Below, in pieces: positions 7,132-14,091 of a DNA stretch of 16,014 nucleotides. Source of the DNA: Pseudomonadota bacterium (lineage in GTDB: Bacteria > Myxococcota > Bradymonadia > UBA4248); the NCBI GenBank assembly GCA_017629415.1, contig JAGBXG010000002.1:1-16014 (forward strand). The letters are read 5' to 3'. Position 1 is the stretch's first letter, and every line of letters begins with the position of its first letter. Under the pieces are notes generated by a model, which ran no database searches, was not told the origin of the DNA, and saw only the letters and a list, made by a program, of their open reading frames with translations. The position numbers and the translations under genes were made by a program.

Positions 7132-7168
7132 AAAGCTGTAAAGACTTTGTCTTTACAGCTTTTTTTTT
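7132..7168 (+). terminator. Intrinsic terminator of tRNA-Leu
   Basis: Perfect 14-bp stem (7132-7145 with 7149-7162), 3-nt TTT loop, followed by six more T. It begins 3 nt after the tRNA. Confidence 0.95.
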
Positions 7169-7231
7169 GCAAAAAAAAGCTCTTAAATCTTTCGACAGAC
7201 TTTCTTTTAAAGTTCAGTTGAAATGATTGTG

Positions 7232-7280
7232 AGAATGATTACCGCCATTGGCACACTGAGATATGGCGCAACATCATTCT
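7232..7280. other. Nested inverted repeat, possible structured RNA or protein site
   Basis: AGAATGAT (7232-7239) pairs with ATCATTCT (7273-7280), and inside it CGCCAT (7243-7248) pairs with ATGGCG (7263-7268), with a small asymmetric internal loop and a 14-nt apical loop. No U run follows, so it is not an intrinsic terminator. The 7169-7515 stretch otherwise holds only the tandem repeat listed next and no convincing gene. Confidence 0.5.
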
Positions 7281-7301
7281 ATCTATAGTTGTTAGTTATT
7301 G

Positions 7302-7382
7302 TGCAAAGGGCGTGTCATATGCAAAGGGCGTGTCATATGCAAAGGGCGTGTCATATGCAAAGGGCGTGTCATATGCAAAGGC
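7302..7382. repeat. 18-bp tandem repeat, four exact copies plus a degenerate fifth
   Basis: Unit TGCAAAGGGCGTGTCATA repeats exactly at 7302, 7320, 7338 and 7356; a fifth unit from 7374 has lost bases (TGCAAAGGCGTCA). There are no spacers, so it is not a CRISPR array. The period is a multiple of three and one frame stays open as a CKGRVI repeat, but no ribosome binding site or ATG supports translation. Confidence 0.95.
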
Positions 7383-7515
7383 GTCAAAAGCCGAACGATA
7401 GCACTCCGGCCCACCTGTGTTAATCATAGAAAATGCTCTCTTTGCGTGTTCTTAGGGGCCTTTGTTGCAGCACATCCCATGAAGGGGCATGGCCCAAGAA
7501 CTTTGTGAAGGGCAG

Positions 7516-7547
7516 AAAAAAAAGCAGCAGAGATGTCTGCTGCTTTT
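7516..7547 (-). terminator. Intrinsic terminator of the GltJ-like gene
   Basis: Minus strand AAAAGCAGCAGA-CATC-TCTGCTGCTTTT, a perfect 12-bp stem (7520-7531 with 7536-7547) followed by further U. It begins 4 nt after the stop codon of the gene at 7552. Confidence 0.92.
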
Positions 7548-7551
7548 GGTT

Positions 7552-10335
7552 TTAGCCGAGTACGAAACCTTGGCGCATTTTGACGGCATTGCCTTCGAAT
7601 GGAGCAAATTTCCAGCGGTCTTTTTTACCTTCCAGACATTTATTGAAGCTTGCGGGTACTTCTTTTTCTTCGACTTCGAAGCTGCTGACGACACCGGAAG
7701 GTTCAACGGTCAGGCGGAGATAGATTTTTGGAATCATCATATTGCCAGTTTTGGCTTCACGTTTATGGCATTCCTGAACTGTTTGTGAAACGCTCCGCAG
7801 TCCGATACTAAAAAGTTCGCGGGAAGTTGCTGCGGAACCTGCGTTCAACTGTCCGTACTTGGAACCTTTAACGGCATCGGTATTGGCAAAGTCGCCGGCA
7901 CTTTTCAGGACAATATTGGCGCGTCCGTCTTTTTTATTGGCGGGGATAGCCATAGGTTTATCAGTGTCTTCGGATGGTGCTGCAGGAGCATCATTGCCAT
8001 ATAAAGCGGCCATCACATCTTCATTGGCGCTGGGGGCTTCGGGCTGTACAGCATCTGCGGCAGCCGTTTCTTCAGCAATGGGCTGCTTGGTATTTTCTTC
8101 CGCTGTAGCGTTAGCTTTGGCGGTATTATTTTTTTGCGTGCGTGTCCGTGTAGATTTGGTTTTAGGTGCAGGTTCATCTGAGGCGACGATTTCAAAGTCT
8201 TCAATCGGTGCAATTGCACTGAGTTCATCACTTGAAATGCTGCGGCCTTCGACTTTAGCAAAACTGGTTTTTTGTGTTTCTGTTTCGGTTTCGGAGGTGA
8301 GGACGATGCCGCCGGCGACACAAGCAAAGACAATGAGAACAGCAACGATAGCTGCAATAATGAGCGCAGTATTTGTTTTGCGTTTTTCTTTTTCTTGTGT
8401 TTTTTGGAAATGTGCCAGCTGAATCATCATAGAATTTTCGCTGATACCGTCTTCGCTATGTTGGGGTTCGGGATCAGGCAAATCGAAGATGTCAGCATAT
8501 TTGGCAGCGATATCATCCAATTTGTGATGGGAGGCACGAACTTTGGCAACGCTTTGTTCCGTTTCCGGTTGTTCGCCGAAAAGATCATCGGTGCTGCCGA
8601 CAATGCCGCTCTTTTTGGGTTCTTCAGAAATGGCATCTTCAATGACATTGGCGGCAATAAACTGTGAATCTTCGTCATCCAAATCGATTTCAGCCAAGTC
8701 GGCGGAAGCCAGTTCAATATCGCGTTCGATAGATTTATGCGAAGCAGACTGACGCACCATATTGAGCATTTGTGCGCCTGTAACGATTTTTTGTTCTTCA
8801 TCGTCTGCAGCTGAATCATCTTCTTGGGAGGTTGGCAGCACAGAGCTGTCATCGTCGAGGCTGATGGTTCCCAAATCGTTGGTAGAATTCAGGGCATTAT
8901 CTAAATGGATATTATTTTTATCGAAAATTTGCGAACTGTCGTCATCCAAATCGATGCCATCGAGTTCAATATCTGAAGTTTGCGGATTTAATTCTGCCTG
9001 CTCAGCACTGGTAGTGAGTGAAATATCCGGCAGTGATAAGCCTTCCACGCGAGAATCGAGCCGAATGTCGGAAGCTGAAGGAAGCCAGCTGCTGATGCTG
9101 TCGGTTCGGTTATCTTCGCCGGCCTGAAGCAGAGCCAACGGTGTTTGTGAGGCCACGATGGAGCCAATATCTTCCTGGAAATCGGGCATTTCCTCGAGTG
9201 CAGTTGTTTTAGCTGCAGCTGTGACAGCAGGTATTGGGCTTTTTTGTGTGACAGCACTTGTAGTTTGAAGATTTTTGGCGACTGCGGATTCACTGTTTAA
9301 AATTGGCGTACCGCCGCTGCGCATGCTGGAAATTTTAGGTACTGTATGAGATTTGGACGCATTACCCAATAACGCGTTGATGCCTGTACCTGCTGAAGTG
9401 CTTTCAAATCCAGGGCGTGCCGTTACATTTGTCGCTGTTTTATCCTTGGAAATAGGCGCAATTCCGGAAAGCGTGGGGAAAGGCTTGATCATTTCGAGAG
9501 ATTTGCCGCCTTTGTTTTCCGGTTTGATGTCGCTGGAAATCGCATCGAGTGACTGAAAGGAGAAAAACGGAGAGGGTGAGCCTACACGTGTGGTATCGCC
9601 AGCTTCTTCTTCGTCATCGGCAGCATCGGCAACAGCTTGTGTTGTTTTAGATTTAGGCACTGGAAATTCAAAGCGCGGTTTTACAGATGCATGGCTGTTG
9701 GATGACTGGAGGCGCTGTTTCAGGCTTGGGACATCGGGGCTGGATTTGCCTGTGAGCTGAGCATTTGAAGTTGTTGATTTTGGCGCGGATGCATTTGACG
9801 AAGCCTCCGAAAAAAGGCTGAACATCGGTGCGCGCATTTGCTGTGTGGCTTCACTGTCATCATTCAACAGAGGCGGCATATTGGGATTAGCCGGTTTTGG
9901 CGCAGGCTGAGCCGGTGGAGGAGGCGGTGCTGAAATAGCATTAGCAAATTGCTCCACCTGCATAACCGGCTTCCATTCCGATAAAGTTTTATGCCAAACA
10001 AAGCAATGTTCAGCGATGGGAGCAAGCTTTTCAGAAAGCAGCTTTTGTGTCAATTCTTGTTCTGTAAAAGGTCCAAAACTTTCACCGTTATAAGAATAAT
10101 ACCAGCTAGGCTTCTCGTTTTGGGGTCGTCTTGTTGCCGGCTGTGCGGTCGAAGAGGCTCGCCATTTATCCAAAGTATTATTTGAGGGACTGGACGTCTG
10201 TTCGGCAGACGACGCATTGACACGAGTCGTGATGACATGGCCGCACTTTTGGCAAGTCATACGCAAAACATTTTTGACAATTTTATCATCAGGGACGGTG
10301 TACTTCTGCTGACACTGATCACAAACAATTCGCAT
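7552..10335 (-). CDS. GltJ/AgmX-like zinc-ribbon, GYF and TonB-like single-span membrane protein
   Basis: A 927-residue protein. Residues 1-37 form an MJ0042-type zinc ribbon (C5, C8, C28, C31). Residues 78-130 form a GYF_2 domain (WYYSYNGESFGPFTEQEL). A proline-rich run (137-155) follows at once. Residues 156-650 are low-complexity and acidic, with three similar motifs IDLDDDSSQ, ISLDDDSSV and IDLDDEDSQ (461, 491, 550). One membrane span lies at 656-680, then an A/P/E-rich periplasmic linker and a C-terminal AgmX/PglI-type domain (about 835-927) with C856 and C900. In Myxococcus xanthus the protein of this architecture (GltJ/AgmX) couples cytoplasmic MglA to the gliding-motility envelope complex. 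Here no other glt gene is adjacent, so motility is an inference; it could serve another energised trans-envelope machine. Own promoter and terminator, so monocistronic. Confidence 0.85.
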   Translation of the reverse strand: MRIVCDQCQQKYTVPDDKIVKNVLRMTCQKCGHVITTRVNASSAEQTSSPSNNTLDKWRASSTAQPATRRPQNEKPSWYYSYNGESFGPFTEQELTQKLLSEKLAPIAEHCFVWHKTLSEWKPVMQVEQFANAISAPPPPPAQPAPKPANPNMPPLLNDDSEATQQMRAPMFSLFSEASSNASAPKSTTSNAQLTGKSSPDVPSLKQRLQSSNSHASVKPRFEFPVPKSKTTQAVADAADDEEEAGDTTRVGSPSPFFSFQSLDAISSDIKPENKGGKSLEMIKPFPTLSGIAPISKDKTATNVTARPGFESTSAGTGINALLGNASKSHTVPKISSMRSGGTPILNSESAVAKNLQTTSAVTQKSPIPAVTAAAKTTALEEMPDFQEDIGSIVASQTPLALLQAGEDNRTDSISSWLPSASDIRLDSRVEGLSLPDISLTTSAEQAELNPQTSDIELDGIDLDDDSSQIFDKNNIHLDNALNSTNDLGTISLDDDSSVLPTSQEDDSAADDEEQKIVTGAQMLNMVRQSASHKSIERDIELASADLAEIDLDDEDSQFIAANVIEDAISEEPKKSGIVGSTDDLFGEQPETEQSVAKVRASHHKLDDIAAKYADIFDLPDPEPQHSEDGISENSMMIQLAHFQKTQEKEKRKTNTALIIAAIVAVLIVFACVAGGIVLTSETETETQKTSFAKVEGRSISSDELSAIAPIEDFEIVASDEPAPKTKSTRTRTQKNNTAKANATAEENTKQPIAEETAAADAVQPEAPSANEDVMAALYGNDAPAAPSEDTDKPMAIPANKKDGRANIVLKSAGDFANTDAVKGSKYGQLNAGSAATSRELFSIGLRSVSQTVQECHKREAKTGNMMIPKIYLRLTVEPSGVVSSFEVEEKEVPASFNKCLEGKKDRWKFAPFEGNAVKMRQGFVLG

Positions 10336-10397
10336 GAAAAACCTGTATTGATATAGAAAAGACGCAAAATATCGCTTAAATAGACATCCCCCATCTT

Positions 10398-10406
10398 ATT
10401 ATACCA
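10398..10406 (-). promoter_or_regulatory. Extended -10 promoter of the GltJ-like gene
   Basis: On the minus strand TGG-TATAAT, i.e. a perfect -10 (10398-10403) with the TGn extension (10404-10406). The -35 region is poor, as is usual for extended -10 promoters. It gives a leader of about 55 nt before ATG 10335. Confidence 0.65.
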
Positions 10407-10554
10407 CAAATGTTCAAATTTTGCGATGTTAATTACGCACCCCCCAGTTCTCGATAGAACGCGTACCATTGTTTTTTTACTGTTGTTGATGTGAAGCCGG
10501 AAGGGGCGTTGCGGGGCGAAGCCCTGCACAGGGGGTAGGCGCGTATTTGCGCGC

Positions 10555-10586
10555 GGCTATGCCGTCCTTTAAGGCCGGCATACGCC
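10555..10586 (+). repeat. Palindromic repeat, GCTATG...CATACGC family, copy 4
   Basis: GGCTATGCCG, inner TCC-TTTA-AGG, then CCGGCATACGCC. Termini match the copies at 5152-5274 read on the opposite strand; the centre is different. Confidence 0.65.
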
Positions 10587-10593
10587 TTGCGTT

Positions 10594-10630
10594 GCGCGGC
10601 TATTTCGCCTGAAGGCTCCATACACCGCGC
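10594..10630 (+). repeat. Palindromic repeat, GCTATG...CATACGC family, copy 5 (diverged)
   Basis: GCGCGG outer arm, CTATTTCGCC-TGAA-GGCTCCATACA, then CCGCGC. The inner part keeps the TAT/ATA and GCC/GGC pairing and the CATAC of the family. It lies 7 bp after copy 4. Confidence 0.6.
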
Positions 10631-10665
10631 AAATAGCGCCGAAGGGGGCTTCCCCCTTTCCCATG

Positions 10666-10687
10666 AAAAATAACATTTCAGAATGTT
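10666..10687 (-). terminator. Weak terminator after the AMP-binding gene
   Basis: Minus strand AACATT-CTGA-AATGTT (10672-10687) followed by ATTTTT (down to 10666), starting 4 nt after the stop codon at 10692. The stem is short and A/T-rich, so efficiency is doubtful; the stronger GGGGG/CCCCC hairpin just beyond may help. Confidence 0.45.
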
Positions 10688-10691
10688 TTGT

Positions 10692-12449
10692 TTAGAAATT
10701 GTCGCTGTATAGAGATTGAATCAAGGCAGCATATCGCCGTTCAACGTCTGTCGGACGCGTCAGGCGGCAAGGCGTGAGAATGCGCGGATCCTGTTCGATA
10801 GAGCGCGGCAGAACAGCAAATTTTTGAATAGATTCGTGCGGACCGCGTCGCTGGTTGCATCCATCCACCAATGACCGGATATAATTGTACACTTGAGGAT
10901 GCTGTGCTGTGGTTTCAAAATCATGGAACGGAAGTTTCTGATTGGCGCACCATGTCTGAAGGGCTTCCGGATTTAAGTAAATGAGTGCCGTTAAGAAAGG
11001 GCGATTCTGACCAAAGACAAAGATTTCGTCAATGATGGCATGACGGCGGAGAATTTCGCGCGTTGGTGTGGCATTGACCTGTATATTTGAATCAAGTGTG
11101 ACGCAGAAATTGCGTTGTGAACACAGGCCGCATCGTGCATCTTCAAAGACGAGATCGTCGGTGCAGATATAGCTGCCGGATCGGCGTGACTTGATGGAAA
11201 GCAGACCGTTCCGGACTTTTGTTTCCACGCTTTTGAAATAGCTGCCTTCGCCTGTGAACTGATGCAGGTGGACAAACCCCAATTCAGTGACGGTAAATCC
11301 GTTAAATACGGGGACATCGACAAAAGAAAGCAGTTCCCCGTGTTTGGCGTTGAAATGGTTGCCGTAAGATATCAGTGCTTTGATATCAGGCATGAAGGCT
11401 TCCCGGATTGGGTTTGTGCAAAGCGAACGGATAAATTTACCGGTCCACTTGAGAGATTTGCGCGTATTACGTGTACGGAATTTGCCGCCGGAGAGGCACA
11501 GCTGTCGCCAGCGTGATTTCAGGCGTGAGGCTGGAGAGGTTATCAGAAGTGCGAGTTTCTCAAGCGTATACGGCATCATAAATGCGTGCGTGATGCCGGC
11601 TTTGGCCAACAAATCGGACATTTCGGTTTGAGGTGAACGGCAGACAAAGGATGCGCCGCTGTATAGGGAAGCTGCAAATACAAACAGACAAACGGCAAGC
11701 GGTGAAGTTTGATCTATGGCAATGACATGATTGGAGGATAAATTGAAGTATTGCTGTAAATCTTCGGCCTGTGCACGGAAATGTGCATAGGAAATTTCAA
11801 CGCGCCGTGCATTTTGATGCGATCCCTGAGTGAAGACGAAGGCAGCTGGTGCATCATCATGAACAAGGGCAGACTGTAAAGGCGTGTCGGATGTATCGTT
11901 GGCTATTTTTTCAAAATGGATAATGTTTTTTGGCAATGGCCATTCGAATAAGGCATCGAGCTGAGAACCATCGCGGCAGATGTTGCGCAGGCATATTAAA
12001 ATGCGAGGAACTGCGGCATCGGCTTCGGTGGTCACCCATTTTTTGACACGTTCAGGGGTGCCGACGATGGCAATGGAGGGGGCACCATTGTGCGCATCGG
12101 CATTATCGATTTCGGTTTTGACATCGCGATACCGCATATCCGGAGGGAAAAATACGGCACATGCACCGAGCATCTGGCAGGCACACCAAACGGCGAAGAC
12201 CTCCCATTTCATGCCGATATCAATATCCATGATAATTCTGGTGTTACGTGTCACGCCCAAAGAAGATAAAAATATGGCAATGTTTTTGACTTGTGTTTGG
12301 AATCGCTGACGTGTCCGAAGACGTTTATCTTGAGGTGTCGTAAATTCCGAAATCAGAACATGTTCGGGCTTGGCTTCTGCCAGACGATCGAGGGTGGATA
12401 GAAACCAAGACTTTTGGCTGGCTGTTTCAGGCTTTTTTTTATTTTTCAT
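10692..12449 (-). CDS. Degenerate AMP-binding / long-chain acyl-CoA synthetase-like protein
   Basis: The 585-residue product follows the fold of FadD15/ACSL-type acyl-CoA synthetases. The end is clearest: DEIFVFGQNRPFLTALIYLNPEAL (474-497) and a closing ERRYAALIQSLY segment. The normal enzyme adenylates a fatty acid and transfers it to CoA. Most signature residues are altered. Motif I is FTQGSHQNARRV (206-217) instead of the YTSGTTGxPKGV pattern. Motif II is NGFTVTE (383-389), keeping the Glu. Motif III is YICTDD (427-432) instead of YxTGD. The C-terminal catalytic Lys region LTPCRLTR (558-565) has no Lys. The open frame is intact and full-length, so it is more likely a pseudoenzyme or altered enzyme than a decaying gene. 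The ATG at 12449 fits but has a weak ribosome binding site. Neighbours give no pathway. Confidence 0.75.
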   Translation of the reverse strand: MKNKKKPETASQKSWFLSTLDRLAEAKPEHVLISEFTTPQDKRLRTRQRFQTQVKNIAIFLSSLGVTRNTRIIMDIDIGMKWEVFAVWCACQMLGACAVFFPPDMRYRDVKTEIDNADAHNGAPSIAIVGTPERVKKWVTTEADAAVPRILICLRNICRDGSQLDALFEWPLPKNIIHFEKIANDTSDTPLQSALVHDDAPAAFVFTQGSHQNARRVEISYAHFRAQAEDLQQYFNLSSNHVIAIDQTSPLAVCLFVFAASLYSGASFVCRSPQTEMSDLLAKAGITHAFMMPYTLEKLALLITSPASRLKSRWRQLCLSGGKFRTRNTRKSLKWTGKFIRSLCTNPIREAFMPDIKALISYGNHFNAKHGELLSFVDVPVFNGFTVTELGFVHLHQFTGEGSYFKSVETKVRNGLLSIKSRRSGSYICTDDLVFEDARCGLCSQRNFCVTLDSNIQVNATPTREILRRHAIIDEIFVFGQNRPFLTALIYLNPEALQTWCANQKLPFHDFETTAQHPQVYNYIRSLVDGCNQRRGPHESIQKFAVLPRSIEQDPRILTPCRLTRPTDVERRYAALIQSLYSDNF

Positions 12450-12552
12450 GGTTTCTTGTCAAAAACATAAGTTTTTTTGCGTGTTTCAAGGAGCCCAATA
12501 CTATCATGCATCATGCCTCAAAAGGACTTTGCGTATGCATGGGGATCAGGAG

Positions 12553-12579
12553 GGTGTGCATGAAAAGAAAATGCACACC
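12553..12579. promoter_or_regulatory. Perfect 9-bp inverted repeat upstream of the lipoprotein gene
   Basis: GGTGTGCAT (12553-12561), 9-nt spacer GAAAAGAAA, ATGCACACC (12571-12579). It lies in the 223-bp space between the divergent genes. It could be a dimeric regulator site or an mRNA hairpin. The 12450-12672 space has no clear sigma-70 promoter in either direction; TAGTAT-like boxes are present but lack a -35. Confidence 0.55.
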
Positions 12580-12672
12580 TACAAACATCATTGTAGCACG
12601 AAAACAGAAATGCGTTATTTTACGTATTGTGGAACGTCTTTTTTATGGGATTTGCTTCGTTTGTTTAAATCA

Positions 12673-13959
12673 ATGTCAAAATTCATACGTTTTGTTTATT
12701 TTTTTTCGTGGGTTGTATTATCCGGATGTGCCGGTTCTGTGCAGTCTGCTGTTCGTGTACCGCTATCTGTTGAACTTGAAGTGGAACAGGGGTTTGATGC
12801 ATCTGTTTGGCAGAAAGCAGCCGCAGAGGTATCCGTCCATGTTCCTGAATATGAGATCCGTTTGAAAAATGCTGGCCGTGACAAAGCTGTTTTTCACACC
12901 ATACAATGGGATGAAGACCGGGCGCATATGTGTTTGGCTCCGCGCGTGAAAGTGGATCCTGCGGGTCATTTGACCGATGTCGTGCCGATGTATTGTACGC
13001 ATCTGGATGGACAAAATGCAGTGCAGGCTTTGACGGATGCTCTGGATGCGGCGCAGGCTCTGACGATTCAAGTTCCGCGTGATGATTCTGCGGCATTTCG
13101 TGCGCAGATTTTGTCTGAATCCACGCCGGATTATCCCATTTGTTATTCGGTATATCCTGCTTTATTTGCAGCCGATGAATATGATCTTTCTCCGGCACTT
13201 GAAGAAGCTTATCTCATTGCCTGTGCGGATCGCATTGAATCTGTTGATGCCGATACCTGGCAAAAGCGGCTTTCGCAGCGTTTAGCCGGATGGCTCAGAG
13301 TGGAGGCGGCTTTGATATCGACACAAAGCCAGTTTATTGCACGGGCTTTTCGAAAGATTGCTGAAGACGGTACCAAAGAAGGCATGATTTATGGGCAAGC
13401 GATTGAGGCTTATACCGAATTTCTGGCACGAAAAACGCGCCAGACTGAAATCACAGCATTAACAGCTCTCAAGCAAAGCGATGATGCCGGCATGCTCATG
13501 TTAAGCCGTCAGACAGCGATGCGTCTTTCTTATGTGGTGGCATTGGCCGATACGATGGATGGCAGTCGTATTGAGCATATCGTTAAGACATTGGCTCCGC
13601 GTTCTTCGTGGCCTGCCAAAATTATTGCATTTCGCAAATGGCTTCAGATCAAGATTTGTCAAACAAGTGTTATTATTCCTGAAATTTCCTCAAGTCTGGT
13701 CAGTGCCTGTATGCCATGGCTTGAAGCTTCTGTAACCGACATGGATGAATTTGAAATGGTGTTATTGTTAATCGAACATGGCATGTATGGTACCAAAGAT
13801 GAGATGCCTGTGATGACAGATGATGTTTTTGAATGGCTTGAGCATGCGGCGCAAGCAGAGACTTTAAAACCTGCTATTCGTGAATTTGTTTTGCGTATTC
13901 AAACGCATGAGCGTCTGACAGATGCGCAACGCGATAGGCTTAAATCCATGTTGGAATGA
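12673..13959 (+). CDS. Lipoprotein of unknown function
   Basis: From ATG 12673 the 428-residue product opens with a lipoprotein signal peptide, MSKFIRFVYFFSWVV and lipobox LSGC with the acylated Cys at 19, so it is a membrane-anchored lipoprotein. Residue +2 is Ala, which in enterobacteria favours the outer membrane. The mature protein is mixed in composition, with a helical second half (about 190-428) and no motif that I recognise; it has several Cys. The start is uncertain: in-frame ATGs exist at 12535 (with AAAGGA upstream) and 12610, which would put 21-46 residues ahead of the signal peptide, and the chosen ATG has no good Shine-Dalgarno sequence. It converges on the outer-membrane gene with a shared terminator. 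Confidence 0.75.
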   Translation: MSKFIRFVYFFSWVVLSGCAGSVQSAVRVPLSVELEVEQGFDASVWQKAAAEVSVHVPEYEIRLKNAGRDKAVFHTIQWDEDRAHMCLAPRVKVDPAGHLTDVVPMYCTHLDGQNAVQALTDALDAAQALTIQVPRDDSAAFRAQILSESTPDYPICYSVYPALFAADEYDLSPALEEAYLIACADRIESVDADTWQKRLSQRLAGWLRVEAALISTQSQFIARAFRKIAEDGTKEGMIYGQAIEAYTEFLARKTRQTEITALTALKQSDDAGMLMLSRQTAMRLSYVVALADTMDGSRIEHIVKTLAPRSSWPAKIIAFRKWLQIKICQTSVIIPEISSSLVSACMPWLEASVTDMDEFEMVLLLIEHGMYGTKDEMPVMTDDVFEWLEHAAQAETLKPAIREFVLRIQTHERLTDAQRDRLKSMLE

Positions 13960-14001
13960 TGCCTGCGGAATGCACGTTCCATTTTGTTTGAGGTACAAAA
14001 A

Positions 14002-14031
14002 AAAGCCTGATGATGTATTTCATCAGGCTTT
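14002..14031. terminator. Bidirectional intrinsic terminator between converging genes
   Basis: Perfect 12-bp stem AAAGCCTGATGA / TCATCAGGCTTT with a 6-nt loop. On the minus strand it is followed by a run of U (the A run 13997-14004 on the plus strand); on the plus strand by AAATATTTTT. It serves both the lipoprotein gene and the outer-membrane gene. Confidence 0.9.
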
Positions 14032-14091
14032 AAATATTTTTATCGATTTCAGATTTTAGAATGCGGCAGCGATAATTTGCAGCGATAATTT

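Larger units (their letters stand above)
10497..10660. repeat. GC-rich cluster of palindromes
   Basis: This gene-free tract between two minus-strand genes is much richer in GC than its surroundings and packed with inverted repeats: GGGGC-GAA-GCCCT (10513-10525 area), the two family palindromes listed separately, and AAGGGGG-CTT-CCCCCTT near 10642-10658. No open frame with a start site is convincing. It may be a mosaic intergenic repeat element. Confidence 0.65.

Noticed and set aside
7221..7245. Fur-box-like sequence ATGATTGTGAGAATGATT
   Set aside because: Too few matches to the 19-bp palindrome and no downstream plus-strand gene to regulate.
7302..7382. Possible CRISPR array
   Set aside because: The units are head-to-tail without spacers, and no cas gene is present.
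7299..7508. Open frame through the 18-bp tandem repeat (CKGRVI repeats)
   Set aside because: It is open only because the period is a multiple of three; it starts at TTG without a ribosome binding site and the part after the repeats has no recognisable pattern.
12683..13198. 171-codon minus-strand open frame inside the lipoprotein gene
   Set aside because: Antisense shadow with low-complexity His/Pro-rich product and no ribosome binding site.
14046..14059. 14-mer GATTTCAGATTTTA shared with about 15700-15714
   Set aside because: A single A/T-rich 14-mer match is near chance expectation in 16 kb and the flanks do not match.
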